Program-made: the position numbers and the translations under genes
Origin: Schistocephalus solidus
Taxonomy: Eukaryota; Platyhelminthes; Cestoda; Diphyllobothriidea; Diphyllobothriidae
Assembly: GCA_017591395.1 (NCBI GenBank)
Contig: WEDG01000306.1
Location: forward strand, 62,001 to 126,000
DNA length: 64,000 nt
Reading direction: 5' to 3'
Shown: piece by piece, positions 1-13,045 of the stretch
Layout of the letters: each line of letters opens with the position of its first letter
Position numbering within the stretch: the first letter of the stretch is position 1
The notes under the pieces: generated by a model
Database searches by the model: none
What the model saw: only the letters and a program-made list of their open reading frames with translations
Told to the model about the DNA's origin: nothing

Positions 1-2520
1 ATGGTGAACGATGAATGCAGTGGGTGATCAGTAAACCTGTGTAGCATATAAAACCGAAATAAAAAGTTTGATCCCGTCCTTGCACTTTAATTGCGAAATG
101 TTTTGAAGGCGTTTAAAGTAACCAGTGGTAAGCTTAGTGTAGTTTGTTTTCTAACGAGACTATATAGTATTAATTATGTGTGTTGAAAATAAGCATTGTC
201 AAGGCGTCTTCGATATTATGTGCAATGAAGAGACGTTATTCTTAATTATCTGTCAATTTGTGTGTTTTTGCATATTTCTCTTGAGTGATTTAGTCGTTTC
301 ACAATAAAAAAACTTTAAAACTGAAATTTATGTCAAATGAAAAGGTGGAGGCACTATAACGGCCATACCTTGTAAATTAAAATTCACAATTAAAACATGC
401 AACTCACAGAAGCGGCATTCTTCGGCCGAAATAAGGACAGCATAGAAAAGGGTGCTCACTATTTTCTCCATCAGACGCAAAGCAAATGTAAGATATCCTG
501 CGTTTGAATGTTTTATTTAATTTACGGATGTTGTGCTTCAGTGCGTTTGGATAAGATTTTATGAACTACCTTATGCACTAGCTAATGATAAATATGATCT
601 GTACAACAAAATAAGTGTTGAGCAAGAAATAATTCAGAAGATTATTATACGCAAGCACTGTCCAAGCGATCTCCTTTTTCTTTATAACAATTAACTACAA
701 TATTTAAGAATTTTGAACTATGGCGCATTTGGTCTACTATTCAAATTCATATTTAAGCACAACCTCAGGTAGTGTATACAACAATGCAGGAGATTTTAGA
801 GAACTATAAACTCTATTGAATGGAATAATAGCTTAATTTACACAGTAAATTACGGCTTACTTCTTGCATTCTAAAATGAGCTAATAAATATGGATGCGCG
901 TGTGTGAGTTTTCTATGCCAATGAGCAGACAGGACAAACAATTGGCTTGGCTTTAAGACTGCGGTAATTATCACGGGCACATCAGAGCGATAAAGTTTGC
1001 ATTATGCAATTTTCAATGTGGCTTCGCAGATCACCAATTATCTAAGAAAAAGTTGCTTTTTAAATAATTTTTTCATTCGGAAAAGTTCCATGGCAAAACC
1101 TCAATATATTTTGATATCCACTTAACGGTAAGCAAATAAAAATCCTTTCTAAAAATATCCGGTTTCGTTGTTATTGCATTGAGGAGAGTTTAACTCTTAC
1201 ATTTCTAGCACTTCATACAAAGGAAAAATGTTTAGCTACTAAATAAATTTACTCGTGTGTTGACACTTCTTTATATTTTGAGCATCGACAGTTTCTTTAA
1301 GGCGGTATTCTGGTATTTTTTTGCGGAGAGATTTTACGGTGTGATTTCATGCTACCAATCGCATGACATATAATTTTCAAAATGTGTCATTTAATCCATT
1401 CCTGTACAAACATACGGCAAAAGCAGCCTTTGGTCAGTTAAAGTTAATTCAGGATTTGGAGTATATTAGGAGAACAGTGATACCATTAGCACACACAAGG
1501 TTAACCTTATTTCCATAATAATGCCTTTGAAAGTTGTATTGCCATGTCTGAAAATAATATTTGGTTAAGTGTTTAACTGTAGGAATCTCATAAAAATGGA
1601 GTACTATAAATGACTGCAGCGTTTTCCAGTAATAGCCGAACATTTACTGAACATTCGAAACGTGCTGAGTATGACAGAAACCATTAACCCAAGGCTTTTA
1701 CTCGAAAGTTAAAGCATAATGTTTTTTGAAAATTATAGGCCTTTACAATGGTATAAATAGATAAAGAAATTAAAAAGAAAACCGCTTTAAACCAATTTTG
1801 AATACCCTCCATTGCTTCAGATCCAGATGTTTGACCTGTAAAAACGAAATGGTTACATTTAAAAAATGGCCTTATACAATTTCAAATTCTATCAGATGTA
1901 AATTGGGCCTGTTTGTTATTTTTTTCAACAATTTAAATGAACTAAGTGTGATTTAATAGCTGTTAGGGGAGAACTACTCTAGTATAAAGGAAGGTACGTT
2001 TCAAGTTATGTGATGTGGAAATTATGTGTTTGAAGTTTTTAAGCGTTGAAAGTGGCATTGCAATTTGCAAATCTATTTTCCCTTTGTTTTTATTATTAAA
2101 CGGAAAAGGATGCATAATTAAATAATGTGGCTACTCATTGAAAACGTTTCAGGATTTACAAGCCAAATATACTTTAAATGTAACATATAATCCTCGTAGA
2201 GAGATATATAATTACGTCTTACTATTTTCTGTCATTAACTTTATTGAAAAAACTACTTTCTGAAGTCATACTGTTGTTGTATTTCTGCAGTAAGGTAAAC
2301 TTAACTGTTAAATATCCAGCACTAAATATAAAAGGAAAGTAAAATTGGCTAAATAAAGACAAAGGGAGGAAGAAAATTCCTTTTATTGAAAGCATCGGCA
2401 ATTATTATGTGCCGCTTTTGCGCTAGTATTCTAGAAAAGATAATTGACCATTTGATTTTATGTTTCGTTCACAGAGAATATATCCATTAATATTTTTGAT
2501 TTGATTAATCCTGCATTGAT
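1..2520. repeat. Outer block of arm A, pairs with 41021-43541
   Basis: The block is nearly equal in length to its inverted partner (2520 against 2521 bases), so few net indels have accumulated. A diverged direct copy of its 100-1000 part also occurs at 61090-62020. I see no convincing coding signal in it. Short open frames differ between the two arms and are broken by indels. The block ends at 'taatcctgcattgat', after which left and right sequences become unrelated. Confidence 0.85.
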
Positions 2521-5500
2521 TCACAGTGGGCTAGCTGCACAAAGAGCATTGAATTTTTTCAAAAACAATTGATCATGAGACGGAATAATTTTCCCTATGT
2601 AATTCACCATTATTGCAAAATGTTCTTTTGCTAATTTTGTTTGCTTTTTCAATTTAAATTTGTCTGTCTGAGAATGTTGCAGGATTTATTTCTTTGCCAT
2701 GCTCTGTGCATATTTTGAAATAAATATCATGATTTCGACTGTATTTGAGAAATGGGTTTTTGTTTGTTTAACTTTTTTTATTTCTTCTAGCCTTTTTCAT
2801 TTACTAAAAGTCATTCTTCGTTAGCCAATATGGGTAACCAAATGTAAGTGTTTCAATTTTCTGACTGATTTGAGAAATATCTCTGCAAAAACCTGTTTAA
2901 TTAGGAATGACTTTTAGCTTTTAAATAGCTAAAATATGTTGAACTACACCTGCCGATTGACAAGATCACATCTAAACTGTTTGTGCCAATTAATTATTTT
3001 TCTATTCCGTATGATATGCTTATTACACGTGAAAGTTCTGCAGGTTTTCACATTAGAATTCAGCAGGTGAGCAATTCTTTACGTATTAGGAAGGCTTATT
3101 ATTAAGAAAAAAATTGGGTCACCACTTACCCGAACAAAGCAGCGATGGGTGATAACCTGAAAACAAAAGTAAACCAGGTTGCTTAGAATAATTCCATCAA
3201 TATAAAATGATTCGCAGAGAAATCTTCGCCACAACGTTTTCCCCACTTCCATGGCATAGACAAGTATTTGTTGTTCAATCAGTTAAAAACATTCGAAAAT
3301 TTGTACCTGCTGCAATACTTTGACCATCCTCGGCAAACAAGTAAGCGTAAATGCAAACAAATTAAGATTGAACGCTGCATGACATTTACCCCAGACGATT
3401 TGGATGGACACCGAGCCTCGATGCCAGGCACAAAAAACGTACTGGTCCGGGTCGTACTTTTTGGTGACGTCTTTCTCAACATTGACAGAGTAAACGATTG
3501 TATCTTTGTTCACAATTCGTCTTCCTAAAATTTCAGAGAAAAAACCACTTTAGCTCTCACACGTGGTGTTGAAGTTAAAAGCATATGGAACGCTTACCAC
3601 ATGTTTTATTCTGAGTAGTGTATTCACAGAGCATCTTCTTCTGGTCGTATATTTCGATCTGTGAGCAAACACAACATGGGGTATATAAAAAAACTCTATG
3701 ATTGGCTGATCTATGCCTTAATTATGCAGTGCTTACGTGCTCTGTGTTGTGACACATTGAAAGGCGGATAGCACAGTCAACATTCACAGTTGAACTTCCA
3801 TTCGAATAACGCAAGAGAGGCAGAGAATATTCCGGTTGAATGCAGTCTAAAAAGCGAGTGGACTTAAACGTCTCTGCGTCTGTATGCAGCGGTGCATGTC
3901 AATTTGTGAAAGCATCGTGACTTACGATGATTGCGTGTTGACGAGTGTCCCTCAGGATCGAAGAATTGTGTAATGCGTGCAATACCCTGAGCGCTTTCAA
4001 ATTTATCCATTTTCCAGGCAATGCTGAAGTATGTTCGAGGACTGCAATATTTCGCCTTAACTCGATATTTGGGACCGTCTTAATATCAAAAATTATATAT
4101 TTTTTATAAAAAATTTCCAGCTGTTTGGATTGATATTGCTAGCAAGAAGTGCGTTTAAGCATTTAGAAGAATTTGTTGAATCACATTTTTGGGCATGTCC
4201 GAAGGTGGAGTCCGTTGTAAGCACCCGAAAATCACTAGATCTCTTTTTTTAAGATAAAATTAAATTTATTGTTTTCGAAAAATATACGCGGCTGACTGAA
4301 TAACCACCTCTTGTTCATTGCTGACAATGGTTGACCACATATGCACCAGTTTGAACAGCGCAGAATGATGTAGGCTGTGCATTATATTAATGCACAGAAG
4401 ACGTTGCTGCTGCGGCATAACCAAACGTACATAGTGTATATATTGAAGGAAAATGATGAAGTGGATGACGAGGAGAATGTTAGCCTGTTGTAAGGCATAT
4501 CAGCATGTTAAGTTATTAAATGTAATTCAAAGTTTATGCAAGATATGCTAACTTGAAAGATTTAATGATTGCATGTATGCTATTTTGAACAATCAGCGCA
4601 TGCTTTCGACACACTGGGATGAGCAATTAGAAAATAGGACGTACATGTTTCCTGAGAAAATTCTATTGTTTGCCAGTTGTCAAGGCGAGAGGTAAATATT
4701 CCCTTATTATAATGAAAGGCTTCGTTATCCAAGTAGATAGTCTACCAACGAAGAAGAAAACGCATGTGATACACAGTAATAAACATATATTTTTCATAAT
4801 CAGAGTTCACATTCGCCTAGGACACGTTAACTTGTTTTAAAAACTTTTTAAATTAAGCATCGTACACACATTTGCGACAAACAAAGGATAAAGCGAACAG
4901 TGCCTCTTGAGTTCATAAACCTGCAAATCAGTGAGATTGGAATTTCAATTCCTGGCTAAATAAAAGAAAAAAAGAGTGCACAAGCACAGTAAATGCACAA
5001 ATATATTATTGCAAATCAATGATTATACTCGAAAGGACACATATAAGTGAAGTCTATATAAACGAACAACGTATAGGTCTTATGCAAGTGCACAGTCAAT
5101 GCATGGATAAAGTGAGGGTGTGTAAGTTCATCAATGCCAAATTTCTATGCGTTAATTTGTAGGCTTAATATAATGTTCAATCATACATTTACCGAGGGTT
5201 CTTCCGGTAAGAGTGCTTGTACTACAGTGCAGTTACCATTTAAAGAAACTGTATTTTCCTCTTTCCTGTATGAGCAAGTATCCTTTGGTGAGTGTGAAGT
5301 AGAATAACCTTAACACAGACAAAAAAGTCAAAATGTTAGGAAAAGTGGCTAAAAGACACAATTTACATTGTCCAATAGGAATTGGGACACTATCAGACAA
5401 TTTTAAAATTTTTAAACAGAATCGAAAAAATATGCGGAGACAAAGCTAACTAGCATACAGATTCCGAGGTAGAACCATGATTGTCAAAGTAAATTTTTCT

Positions 5501-6869
5501 GGCCGCTAGTTTAACGTTACTGCTGTAAATATTTTTTATCAGGGCTTTTGCGAAAGAGACACAGGATATAATCCGCCACAAGCATTAGGTTTGCCCAGAG
5601 TCAGCATTTACTCCACATGGTTTACACAAGTGCGTACACCTAGCCAAAGACATTTATGCAGTTTTATGGCCGAATGAGATGCATGAATGTGAGCTCTGCA
5701 ATATTTCCTCAATATTTAGAGTAACGCATTAGATGCTCTTGCAATACTGATTTTCGATTTAGGTGTTTTGAATTCCGTCTGTCCTGTAACCCATTTGTTG
5801 AAATATAAAATGTGCGGTAGTTTTTATCTCTTTTATGATCTGTCTCATGTACTAAATGGATGATAGGCAAACTTGGATGTGTGGTTGCATAGAAATAGTA
5901 ATAACACTAAGGTTTTCCACATTATGAGGGAAAAGGGTTCATTTGCAACACAAGCGGCATTCTTCTTAATAAGTCTAAAGTTATGTGAATGGGGAAACTT
6001 ATGTGCCTGTGTAGCAGGATACCATGGAGAATGGTATGCTAATAAATTGATCAAAGTACTGCAGGCCTGTAAGATTCATTACATGCATGACCTTCTAAAT
6101 AAAATGGATGATTGAGAGTGCGTGTTGTGGTCAATGGTCATTGAGAAACATCTCGAGCTGAGGTTGCTTTATGTGGATATGTACGTTTATGTTGTTTCGA
6201 ATATGGAAAGTTAAGACATATATTGCACACGTTGTAGGGAAGTAACTCGAACAACACTATAAATGCACATTGCATTGCGGCAAAGTGGTTTCAGAGGGTT
6301 TTTGTCCAATAATAGGCTGCTATCCTCTAGAAAAGCATTTTCTGTACTATTAATCATGCCTTTGAAAGGTCAATTAAGTCTGTTGGTCGCATGCTGAATA
6401 ATTTAAAATTGAGAGTTTTCTTTCCAAATATTTACAATTGGTAAAATATTTGAACCTATAAAACGATATGGCCAAGCAGACTTGGTATTAATCCTGATTT
6501 CTTACACATTGGTATACTCAGTTCCAATGATATTTTTGTTGCTGCATTGCTTTATGATAGATATCAAGTTGTGCTTTTAAATAGGTCTTCACAATATAGA
6601 AAGTGTAGCAGACCCATTTCGCAATGCTGTCTGTCTAGTCGATGAGGTGTGCAGAACAAAAATTTGCAGGTTTAAATAGTTTATAGTCTGTCCAATGTTA
6701 TAAACGGATGTGGCGGAAATTTGCATATGCCATAGCAATGATATGTCAAATGGTTCTGGTAGGGTTCCCACAGGTTTAGTACTGGGTTGTTCTAAAACTA
6801 AATAAGATTTCCTAGGCAATTATGTGGCCTATTAGTTGTGGATGTGAAAAGATTGTTTTATATTCATTC
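2521..6869. other. Left-arm-only segment (4.3 kb)
   Basis: This AT-rich segment sits between two blocks that are adjacent, apart from 460 bases, in the right arm. It is therefore either an insertion on the left or a deletion on the right. The only coding-like signal is the exon candidate at 3390-3524. Overlapping open frames on both strands around 5845-6115 look accidental. Near 6745-6800 the + strand has a faint echo of a reverse-transcriptase 'GVPQGSVLG' stretch, too weak to annotate. Confidence 0.6.
3390..3524 (-). CDS. Candidate internal exon, unknown protein
   Basis: I do not recognise this protein. On the - strand an acceptor 'gaaattttag' precedes 135 open bases, followed by a donor read as 'tggg|gtaaat'. 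Both splice sites leave phase 1, giving a symmetric 45-codon exon, the same phase as the FN3 exons elsewhere in the window. The translated part includes VNKDTIVYSVNVEKD and ends in SVSIQIVW. It is more balanced in composition than its AT-rich surroundings, with Cys, Trp and His in the motif FCAWHRG. No neighbouring exon could be placed, and the segment has no counterpart in the right arm. It could be a relic of a gene cut by the rearrangements, or chance. Confidence 0.35.
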
Positions 6870-6909
6870 AATTTTAATTTATGTATAACATACGCCTCGA
6901 AATCCTGAT

Positions 6910-9451
6910 TTTGATATGGATTTATCTTGTTCTAACTGGCAGAAATATGAGTAAACGTAAAGACGTCGGCTGCAAAGATGTTAAAAGCTTAGTAAACTAT
7001 GTTCAATATTAAAGAAACATGGGACAGAATGTTTACCAAGGCGGCAAAATATGAGAAGTATGATTCTCACTAGCCCCATTTTGCTGAACTTCAAAATTGT
7101 GTACATCGCACCTATTTATGTGCCTCATTTTTCAATATTGTTGTATGCAACAGAGATTGGGTGTCAGTTGCAGGCTTTGAAATTCAATGCGCCAATAGGA
7201 AATAACGCGATATGACGCATTCGCAAATATGCCAATGCCTGAGACGTATGGTAACTGAATGCAAGGCGCGATGGAAAGCAAAACTTGACTTATTTGCATT
7301 ATTTTTAAGCTAAGGTTTGTTTGCATGTATACGTATTAACCGTAGAAGCTTTGCTATGAGTTGCTGCACATTGAGTGACACAGGACTAGGTGAGAGTCAA
7401 TGCATGACATAATTGACCTATGTAGTACATATTATGCGATAGAAAATTTCAATTGTAATATTTCATGGAGTTTTACAAATTTTATAAAATTTAATTAATA
7501 TGTTTGGTCATCATATATGAAGATCGTATAGGGCTTTAAAGGATATCTTTTAAATAAAAAAAAGTTCTTTGGAGAAAGGTATTAGATGTGCAGTTTAAAG
7601 AGAACGATACAATGAAAAATTTATCTCTTGAAACGGTAATAAGCGCAACACATTTTTAAAAAAAATTTTTAATAAACTACAACAAAAGTTATATGATTTG
7701 CTGTCGTTTATATATTAAAATTTAAATCGGCTTTCAGTTAACTTTCCCACTCATAAATTGCAAATGGCAGCAATTTATGCGGTATTAATCTTTGGTGCCT
7801 TGACTTCGGCCAGCATGAGATATGATTTCGGATTTTTATAACAAAAATGACAAAATATGAACATTGAAGTTTATTTTGTTTATTTTTTTAGAATAAAACG
7901 ATCAATGTATGCTGCTCCAACACAAAGATTAAAAGTTTTCTGCAACCTTCTTGTGAACAGTGGCCACGGGCATAATTATTTCATACTTAATGATTGCATT
8001 AGCACATGCATTAAAGGCACGCCTTTTATATGCTAGAACTGCCATATTGGTTTTCGTCTACCATGGTGTATTATGTCTTGATAATCTGGTACCTAATAGA
8101 GGGGCGTTTATTTTCTGACAGTGGTTCTGCTAGGATAGACTGAAAGAAATTGCAAAGCAATGCCATTAATTTAAATTTGAATGTATTAAACCCTAATAAC
8201 ATTTTTGTAGCCGAAATTTCACATAGTCTCTGTGATACAAAAGTTAGAATACCTTCAAAAGCAGTAAATGTAACGTTTGCCATACGTATTTTTAGTCAGA
8301 AATCACCACAAACGAAAATTATTTAATGCTTTATGCAAACACACTTTGAATTGACATGATGCGGAGGGGAAGAAAGAATGTTTAATGACATTTGTCGATA
8401 TATTTTCTTTCAAGATTACGCATTTCCCTATTTATACACTTTCATTACGAGATCTACGTACTAATTAATAAGAATGCGAGCAAGATGCGCGTGGCTCTTT
8501 TGATAACTGAAGGCATTTAATGTATTGTTTAATATGAATCATAGTCGCAAAATATAATTATGTACACGTTGCATATTCAGGCATGGAGTTCTAAATATTA
8601 ACTTGTCTGCATTGAATTTTGATTAACTTAATCGTTAGTGAGGTCGTTAAAGTTGACATCTGTCATTGACTTCAGTAAAACTTGTCACCTGCATTTTTAT
8701 GAATATTCAAACCATGCACTAGAAAAGTCATCTTAAAATAAAAAAGTGTTTGGTGCTTAAGCGTAAATGGCATTCGTATATACAGCTAGTCAAAATGTCA
8801 TAACTTGAAAAGGACAACAGGTGTTTATAGGTCAGTACTATCTATCCTTCTGAAACTTCCCGCACGACAACGCAAGCGTTTTGTGTTTGTTGGGACTTGG
8901 GGATTAGTGTGTGAGCAAGGCTTAAAAGTAGACTTAGCATTTGTCGCATAAATGTCAGTATGTTTGTGAGGAAAAGGTTTAATTTGTACTTGTATGTATT
9001 ATGGAATAGAGATCACCTGTACAAACATCTTCTGTAAAAAGGTATTTAAGAAGCTTAATGAACAGCCTCTGCCCCGTTTTTACTGGCAAATGTTTGTGGA
9101 ATAAGGCCACTAGCTTACTCAATTTGCTTTTCAGTAGTCACCTTGATAGGAGTTTTTGGAATACTCCATCCTTATCCTGCCCCAACCCCTACTGTCAACA
9201 CCAGTAAGAACATTTGTGATGCCACATCAACAACACAACCACCATAAACTTCTGATATACTTAATAAGGAAAGTAAATAGAAAAGCCTCTCTCGAATTAT
9301 GTCAGGTGGGTGGGTTTTATGGCATTTCAATGAGTACTGTAAAATAAGATGAGATGAATTAAGAAAACGTCATTTTAAGAGCATTATGACTTTTACTGAC
9401 AGTTGTATAATTCCGGCAGAGGGTAACAAAAATATGGAAATAATTTTATGA
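6910..9451. repeat. Tandem unit 1 of the 2.5 kb duplication
   Basis: The sequence from 'tttgatatgg' at 6910 recurs at 9452 in the same orientation, a period of 2542 bases. Homology runs from there to about 9447 against 11789. The right arm has only one copy (about 38010-40530). Unit 1 retains the stretch around 8400-8560 that is present in the right arm but missing from unit 2. It ends in the phosphatase-like segment at 9323-9430. Confidence 0.85.
9323..9430 (+). pseudogene. Phosphatase-start-like segment, copy 1 (broken)
   Basis: The frame from 9323 reads HFNEYCKIR, a stop, then DELRKRHFKSIM and DSCIIPAEG. It matches the same segment in unit 2 and in the right arm. The stop and a one-base shift just upstream ('gggtgggttttatgg' against 'gggtaaatataaag') disrupt it. 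The pattern 'FxEYCxxRxxEL ... IMPFDDSxVxxAEG' resembles the membrane-proximal entrance of receptor tyrosine phosphatase domains, where KNRYxNIxPFDDSRVxL is typical. The conserved Arg is replaced by Cys in all three copies and about 30 expected residues between the two motifs are missing. I treat it as a decayed relic. Confidence 0.35.
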
Positions 9452-11789
9452 TTTGATATGGATTTATCTTGTTCTTACTAGCGATAATATGCAAAAGGTA
9501 AAGAAGTCTGTTGCAACGATGTTAAAAGTTTAGAAACCTACGTTAAATATTCAAGAAACATGGGACAGAAGGTTCACCGAGCAAGCAGGATATGAGAAGT
9601 ATGAATCTTACTATTCCCATTTTGCTGATCTTTTAAGTTTTATAAATCCCACCTATTTATGCGCCTCATTTCTCAACATTGCAGCAAAGGTTGACTGTCA
9701 GTTAAAGGTTTTGAAATTCAGCAAACCAATACGAAATAACGTGATATAAGGCATTCTGAAATACGCTATGCCTGAGACTCATGGTTGCCGAATGCAAGGT
9801 GCAATGAGAAGCAAAACTAGACTTATCTAGCTAGTTGTATTATTTTTAAGCAAAGTTTGGTTTGCATGTGTAAGCATTTATTGCAGATGCTTAACTGTCA
9901 GTTGCAGAAAATTAAATGACACACGACTGGTTGCAAGTTAATCAATAATATCATGAAACCTCTATGGTGCATTGTATACGATGAATATTTTAAGATGTAG
10001 CATGTCACTGACTTCTATGAATTCAATCTATATGTTTCATAATCATGTATGTATATCTTACCAAGCGTCAAAGGCTTTGTTTTAAAGAAAAATTCAGTTC
10101 TCTCAAGGAAAGTTTTAGAAATGCAGTTTACGGATTTTAACCAAATAAAAAATTAAACTATGGGAACACTATTTAGTGTAACAAATATTTTAAATCTATT
10201 TAAATAAACAACGACAAAGATTATATAGTTTGCTGTCGTATCAAGTTTTAAATTTTAAGTTAAAATTTCAATTAGGTTTCCGTAAACCTTCTCACCCACA
10301 TACTGCAGACGGCGGCATTTTCTGTGGTATAAATATGTGAGGACTTGAAATTGGCTAGCGTAAGAAATGATTTCGGATTATAATAACGAATACGACAAAA
10401 TATGAACAGTGTAAATAATTTTGGTAACTGCTGATGTTTTATTTTATCATGCTACAAAATGAACAAAGATATAACGTTTTCTGCAGCCTGCTTGATAATA
10501 GCAGCCACGGGAATAAGTTTTTTATACTTGGTGATTGCAACACCACTTGCATTAAAGGCACACCTTTTTTATGATAGAACTGCTATTTTGGTTACCCTCT
10601 GCCATTCTGCGTTATGGCACAATAATCTAGTACCTTATAGGACGGCATATATTTTATGGTAGAAAATCTGCTAGGATATACATATCAAGGCAATACCATC
10701 ACTTCAAATATAATAAAATTAACCGTAAGGACATTTTTTAGCCCAAGTTTTGAATAGGATCTGAGATATAAAAATCTCGAAAATTGTAAATATCAAGTAA
10801 TTTCTACATTATCATCCCTTTGAGAAGTCAGAATTCAGCACACACGAAAAGTATTCAAATCTATATGCAAACAGACTTTAAAATTGTCATGAGACCTAGA
10901 GGAAGAATTAATTGTCTACATTAAAACAAAGTCGCAAAATATATTTCTGTAAAAATCGCATATTTAAAAACGGGGTTCCAAATATTTACGATTCTGCATC
11001 GATCGGTTGCGAGGTCGTACAAACTGGCATCTTTCATGGACTTCAGTAAAACCTGTCACCTAAATTTTATGAATTTTCCTATTATACGCTAGGAGAGTCA
11101 TCTTGGAAAAAACGTGTCAATGCTTTTGTGCTAAAAGCAATCGAGAAGGTCAAACTATGTTTATAGGTCAGTACTATTCATCCTTTCTAAACATACAGCA
11201 AGACGATGCCATCGTTTTGAGTTTGTTTGGACTTGTGGATTAGGGTGTGAGCAAGGCTAATAAGTAGAACTTGCATTGTTCGCTTAACCATCAGTATGTT
11301 TGTGATTAAAAGGTTCAACCTGCACTTGTTTTAATTATAGATTAGAGATAACCTCTTCAAACCTCCTCAGGAAAAAGTGCCTTTGAGAAGCTTCACCTAC
11401 AACCTCTGGCTCGAATAATACCAGCACACTTTGCTGCATTGAGGCCACTAGCTTACTCAATTTGCTTTTCAGTAGTCAACGTCATAGGTTTTCTTGGAAA
11501 AATCTATCATACCACTGCTACTTCTCCTACTGCCTCGACAAGCGAGAACTGTCGTGACGCCTCATCAACAACCCAACCAGCATAAGCTTCTGATATACTT
11601 AATAAGGAACGAAGATAGAAGAGCGTGGCTTCAGTTATCGCAGCTGGGTAAATATAAAGCATTTTACTGAGTACTGTAAAATAAGAAAGGATGAATTAAG
11701 AAAACGTCATCCAAAGAGCATAATGCCTTTTTATGACAGCTGTGTAATTCCTGCCGAAGGTTACTAACATGCAAAAATAATATGATGAT
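9452..11789. repeat. Tandem unit 2 of the 2.5 kb duplication
   Basis: This is a direct copy of 6910-9451, about 200 bases shorter because it lacks the part equivalent to roughly 8400-8560. Beyond 11789 the sequence continues collinearly with the right arm, so unit 2 holds the ancestral right-hand junction and unit 1 ends at the duplication seam ('ttttatga|tttgatatgg'). Confidence 0.85.
11610..11767 (+). pseudogene. Phosphatase-start-like segment, copy 2
   Basis: This is the unit-2 copy. The frame includes FSYRSWVNIKHFTEYC, then KDELRKRHPKSIMPFYD, SCVIPAEGY and a stop at 11765. It is open across the segment, unlike copy 1. The resemblance is to the juxtamembrane region and first beta strand of receptor tyrosine phosphatases, by motif only. 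No downstream phosphatase exons (WPD loop, HCSAGxGRTG) follow. It could instead be the end of an unrelated protein. Confidence 0.38.
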
Positions 11790-12640
11790 TAGGAAGGTGC
11801 ATTTAAGAGGGTGTTTTCGATTGATTATTGTAAAGACTGAAGGAAAACTGTCTATGACACAGCAGAATGCACGCTCTCGAATGTACTCCTTTTTGTACCC
11901 TGTAATAAATCACATTCATTAGAAAATTACTACTTATCTAGCATGCATGCTTATATTGCTTTAAGCTAACCTTATAAATGCATTTGTGATCTTTCGGCGT
12001 AATATGGTTCGTTGACATAAACTGAATCATGGTGAAGGACTTATTTTCTGTGCATATCAATTGAATTTAACTAATAAAATAAAGCCTACCTCTCTCTCGC
12101 TCTCGCCCGAATTTTTCAATCCTTTGCATGTTTTTGGCACGCATGGTAGAACTAAGAGCATGACTAATATCCCCAAAAAATATGTATTAATATGATATGT
12201 TGCTCCAGACACATTTCACATACATAAGAGCGTAACACATTTCTTGTACCCATTATTTAAACACAGCAACATTTTTAAACCGTCGAACGGCTGCTTTTGC
12301 ACTGAAATACCGTAGTTTTCTGAATTGCCTTTTTCATTTACTGTGGTGTCCATTTTCTTTGGTTTCTAAACATTAAGAGAACGATAATTTAAGGTTACTT
12401 TTTACCAATATCTTCTTCCCTTGTAAAGTGAATTTCGAACAATATGGCCGTTAAGAAGGTGTCCAATGTCTGCCAACTAGCTCAATACAATTATCACAAA
12501 AGTGTTTTCCACGCATTGGCACCAAAATGCAGGTCCGTAAAGGTCCGAATGGCTCAGTTCAGCTGCGATTTAGAAGCCAAAACAAATATTCAATAAAATT
12601 TGGCTATACATTCCTCAAAATAAAAACGCAAAATTATTTC
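11790..12640. repeat. Arm A block with Penelope-like relic
   Basis: The block is collinear with 37140-38000 in reverse complement. Besides the Penelope-like fragment at 12230-12500 it holds a short CT-rich run near 12090-12110 ('ctctctctcgctctcgcc'). I see no gene in 11790-12230. Confidence 0.7.
12230..12500 (-). mobile_element. Penelope-like RT fragment (degenerate)
   Basis: On the - strand this matches the clearer Penelope-like fragments at 36316-36630 and 37300-37558 in the inverted arm. Pieces of the frame remain, such as KPKKMDTTVNEKG and a stretch equivalent to 'FQCNSSHLTV', but frameshifts and stops break it everywhere. Penelope-like elements encode a reverse transcriptase followed by a GIY-YIG nuclease. 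Only the region around the 'PFLDV' palm-thumb motif is present. It is identified mainly by homology to the right-arm copies. Confidence 0.5.
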
Positions 12641-13045
12641 GTCTTTGCTAGATCACTATGTAGAATTATCAACTTCTTATCTAATGTCAGGGCTTCATTT
12701 TAGTCTTGACGTGGTTTTATTCTTGCAAACGCAATTATTTTGAAGATGCTCAATGTGAGACCTGGATCCGTTTGTAGTTTTAGGCTTTTCCTATCTATAC
12801 TTCGTGAAATAGTCACCCAAACGGTATGCGTTCACGGCTTTTTGTATCGAACGGGGAATAATCTGACCTGTGTAGATCCGAGGAGCGTTTTTGCACGGGA
12901 TGCGTTACAGTGCCCTGAACGATTTCCAGGTTTTTCATCGATATTTTGTCTTCGCATCATTTCCGTGCATATTAAACTTTTGAGCAGTGCTGACATTGTG
13001 GTTAATCTTGTGGCCAGTTTTCATCATCAGAAATTTATGTTTTAG
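12640..13045 (+). repeat. Repeat family S, left-arm copy
   Basis: This copy is related in direct orientation to 56195-56590 and in reverse complement to 35885-36290, 36560-37265 (interrupted) and 50355-50815. Shared landmarks are 'gctagatca', 'cttatctaat.tcagggct', 'ctgacct' and 'ccctgaacg'. A 101-codon frame (12740-13045) aligns with the frame in the 56300-56580 copy and keeps LTCV.P, ARD and CPERF. It may therefore be an old coding part of a retroelement. It has no LINE insertion where the right arm has one. Confidence 0.75.

Noticed and set aside
5845..6115. Overlapping frames on both strands (69 and 80 codons)
   Set aside because: No motif; typical chance frames in a locally less AT-rich stretch.
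6745..6800. Faint 'GRVPTGLVLG' resembling a reverse-transcriptase GVPQGSVLG block
   Set aside because: No motif A, YADD or C-terminal tail around it in any frame.
8071..8283. 70-codon frame conserved between unit 1 (- strand) and 39153-39365 (+ strand)
   Set aside because: Most differences change the amino acid, unit 2 does not keep it, and it has no motif; conservation is explained by the inverted duplication.
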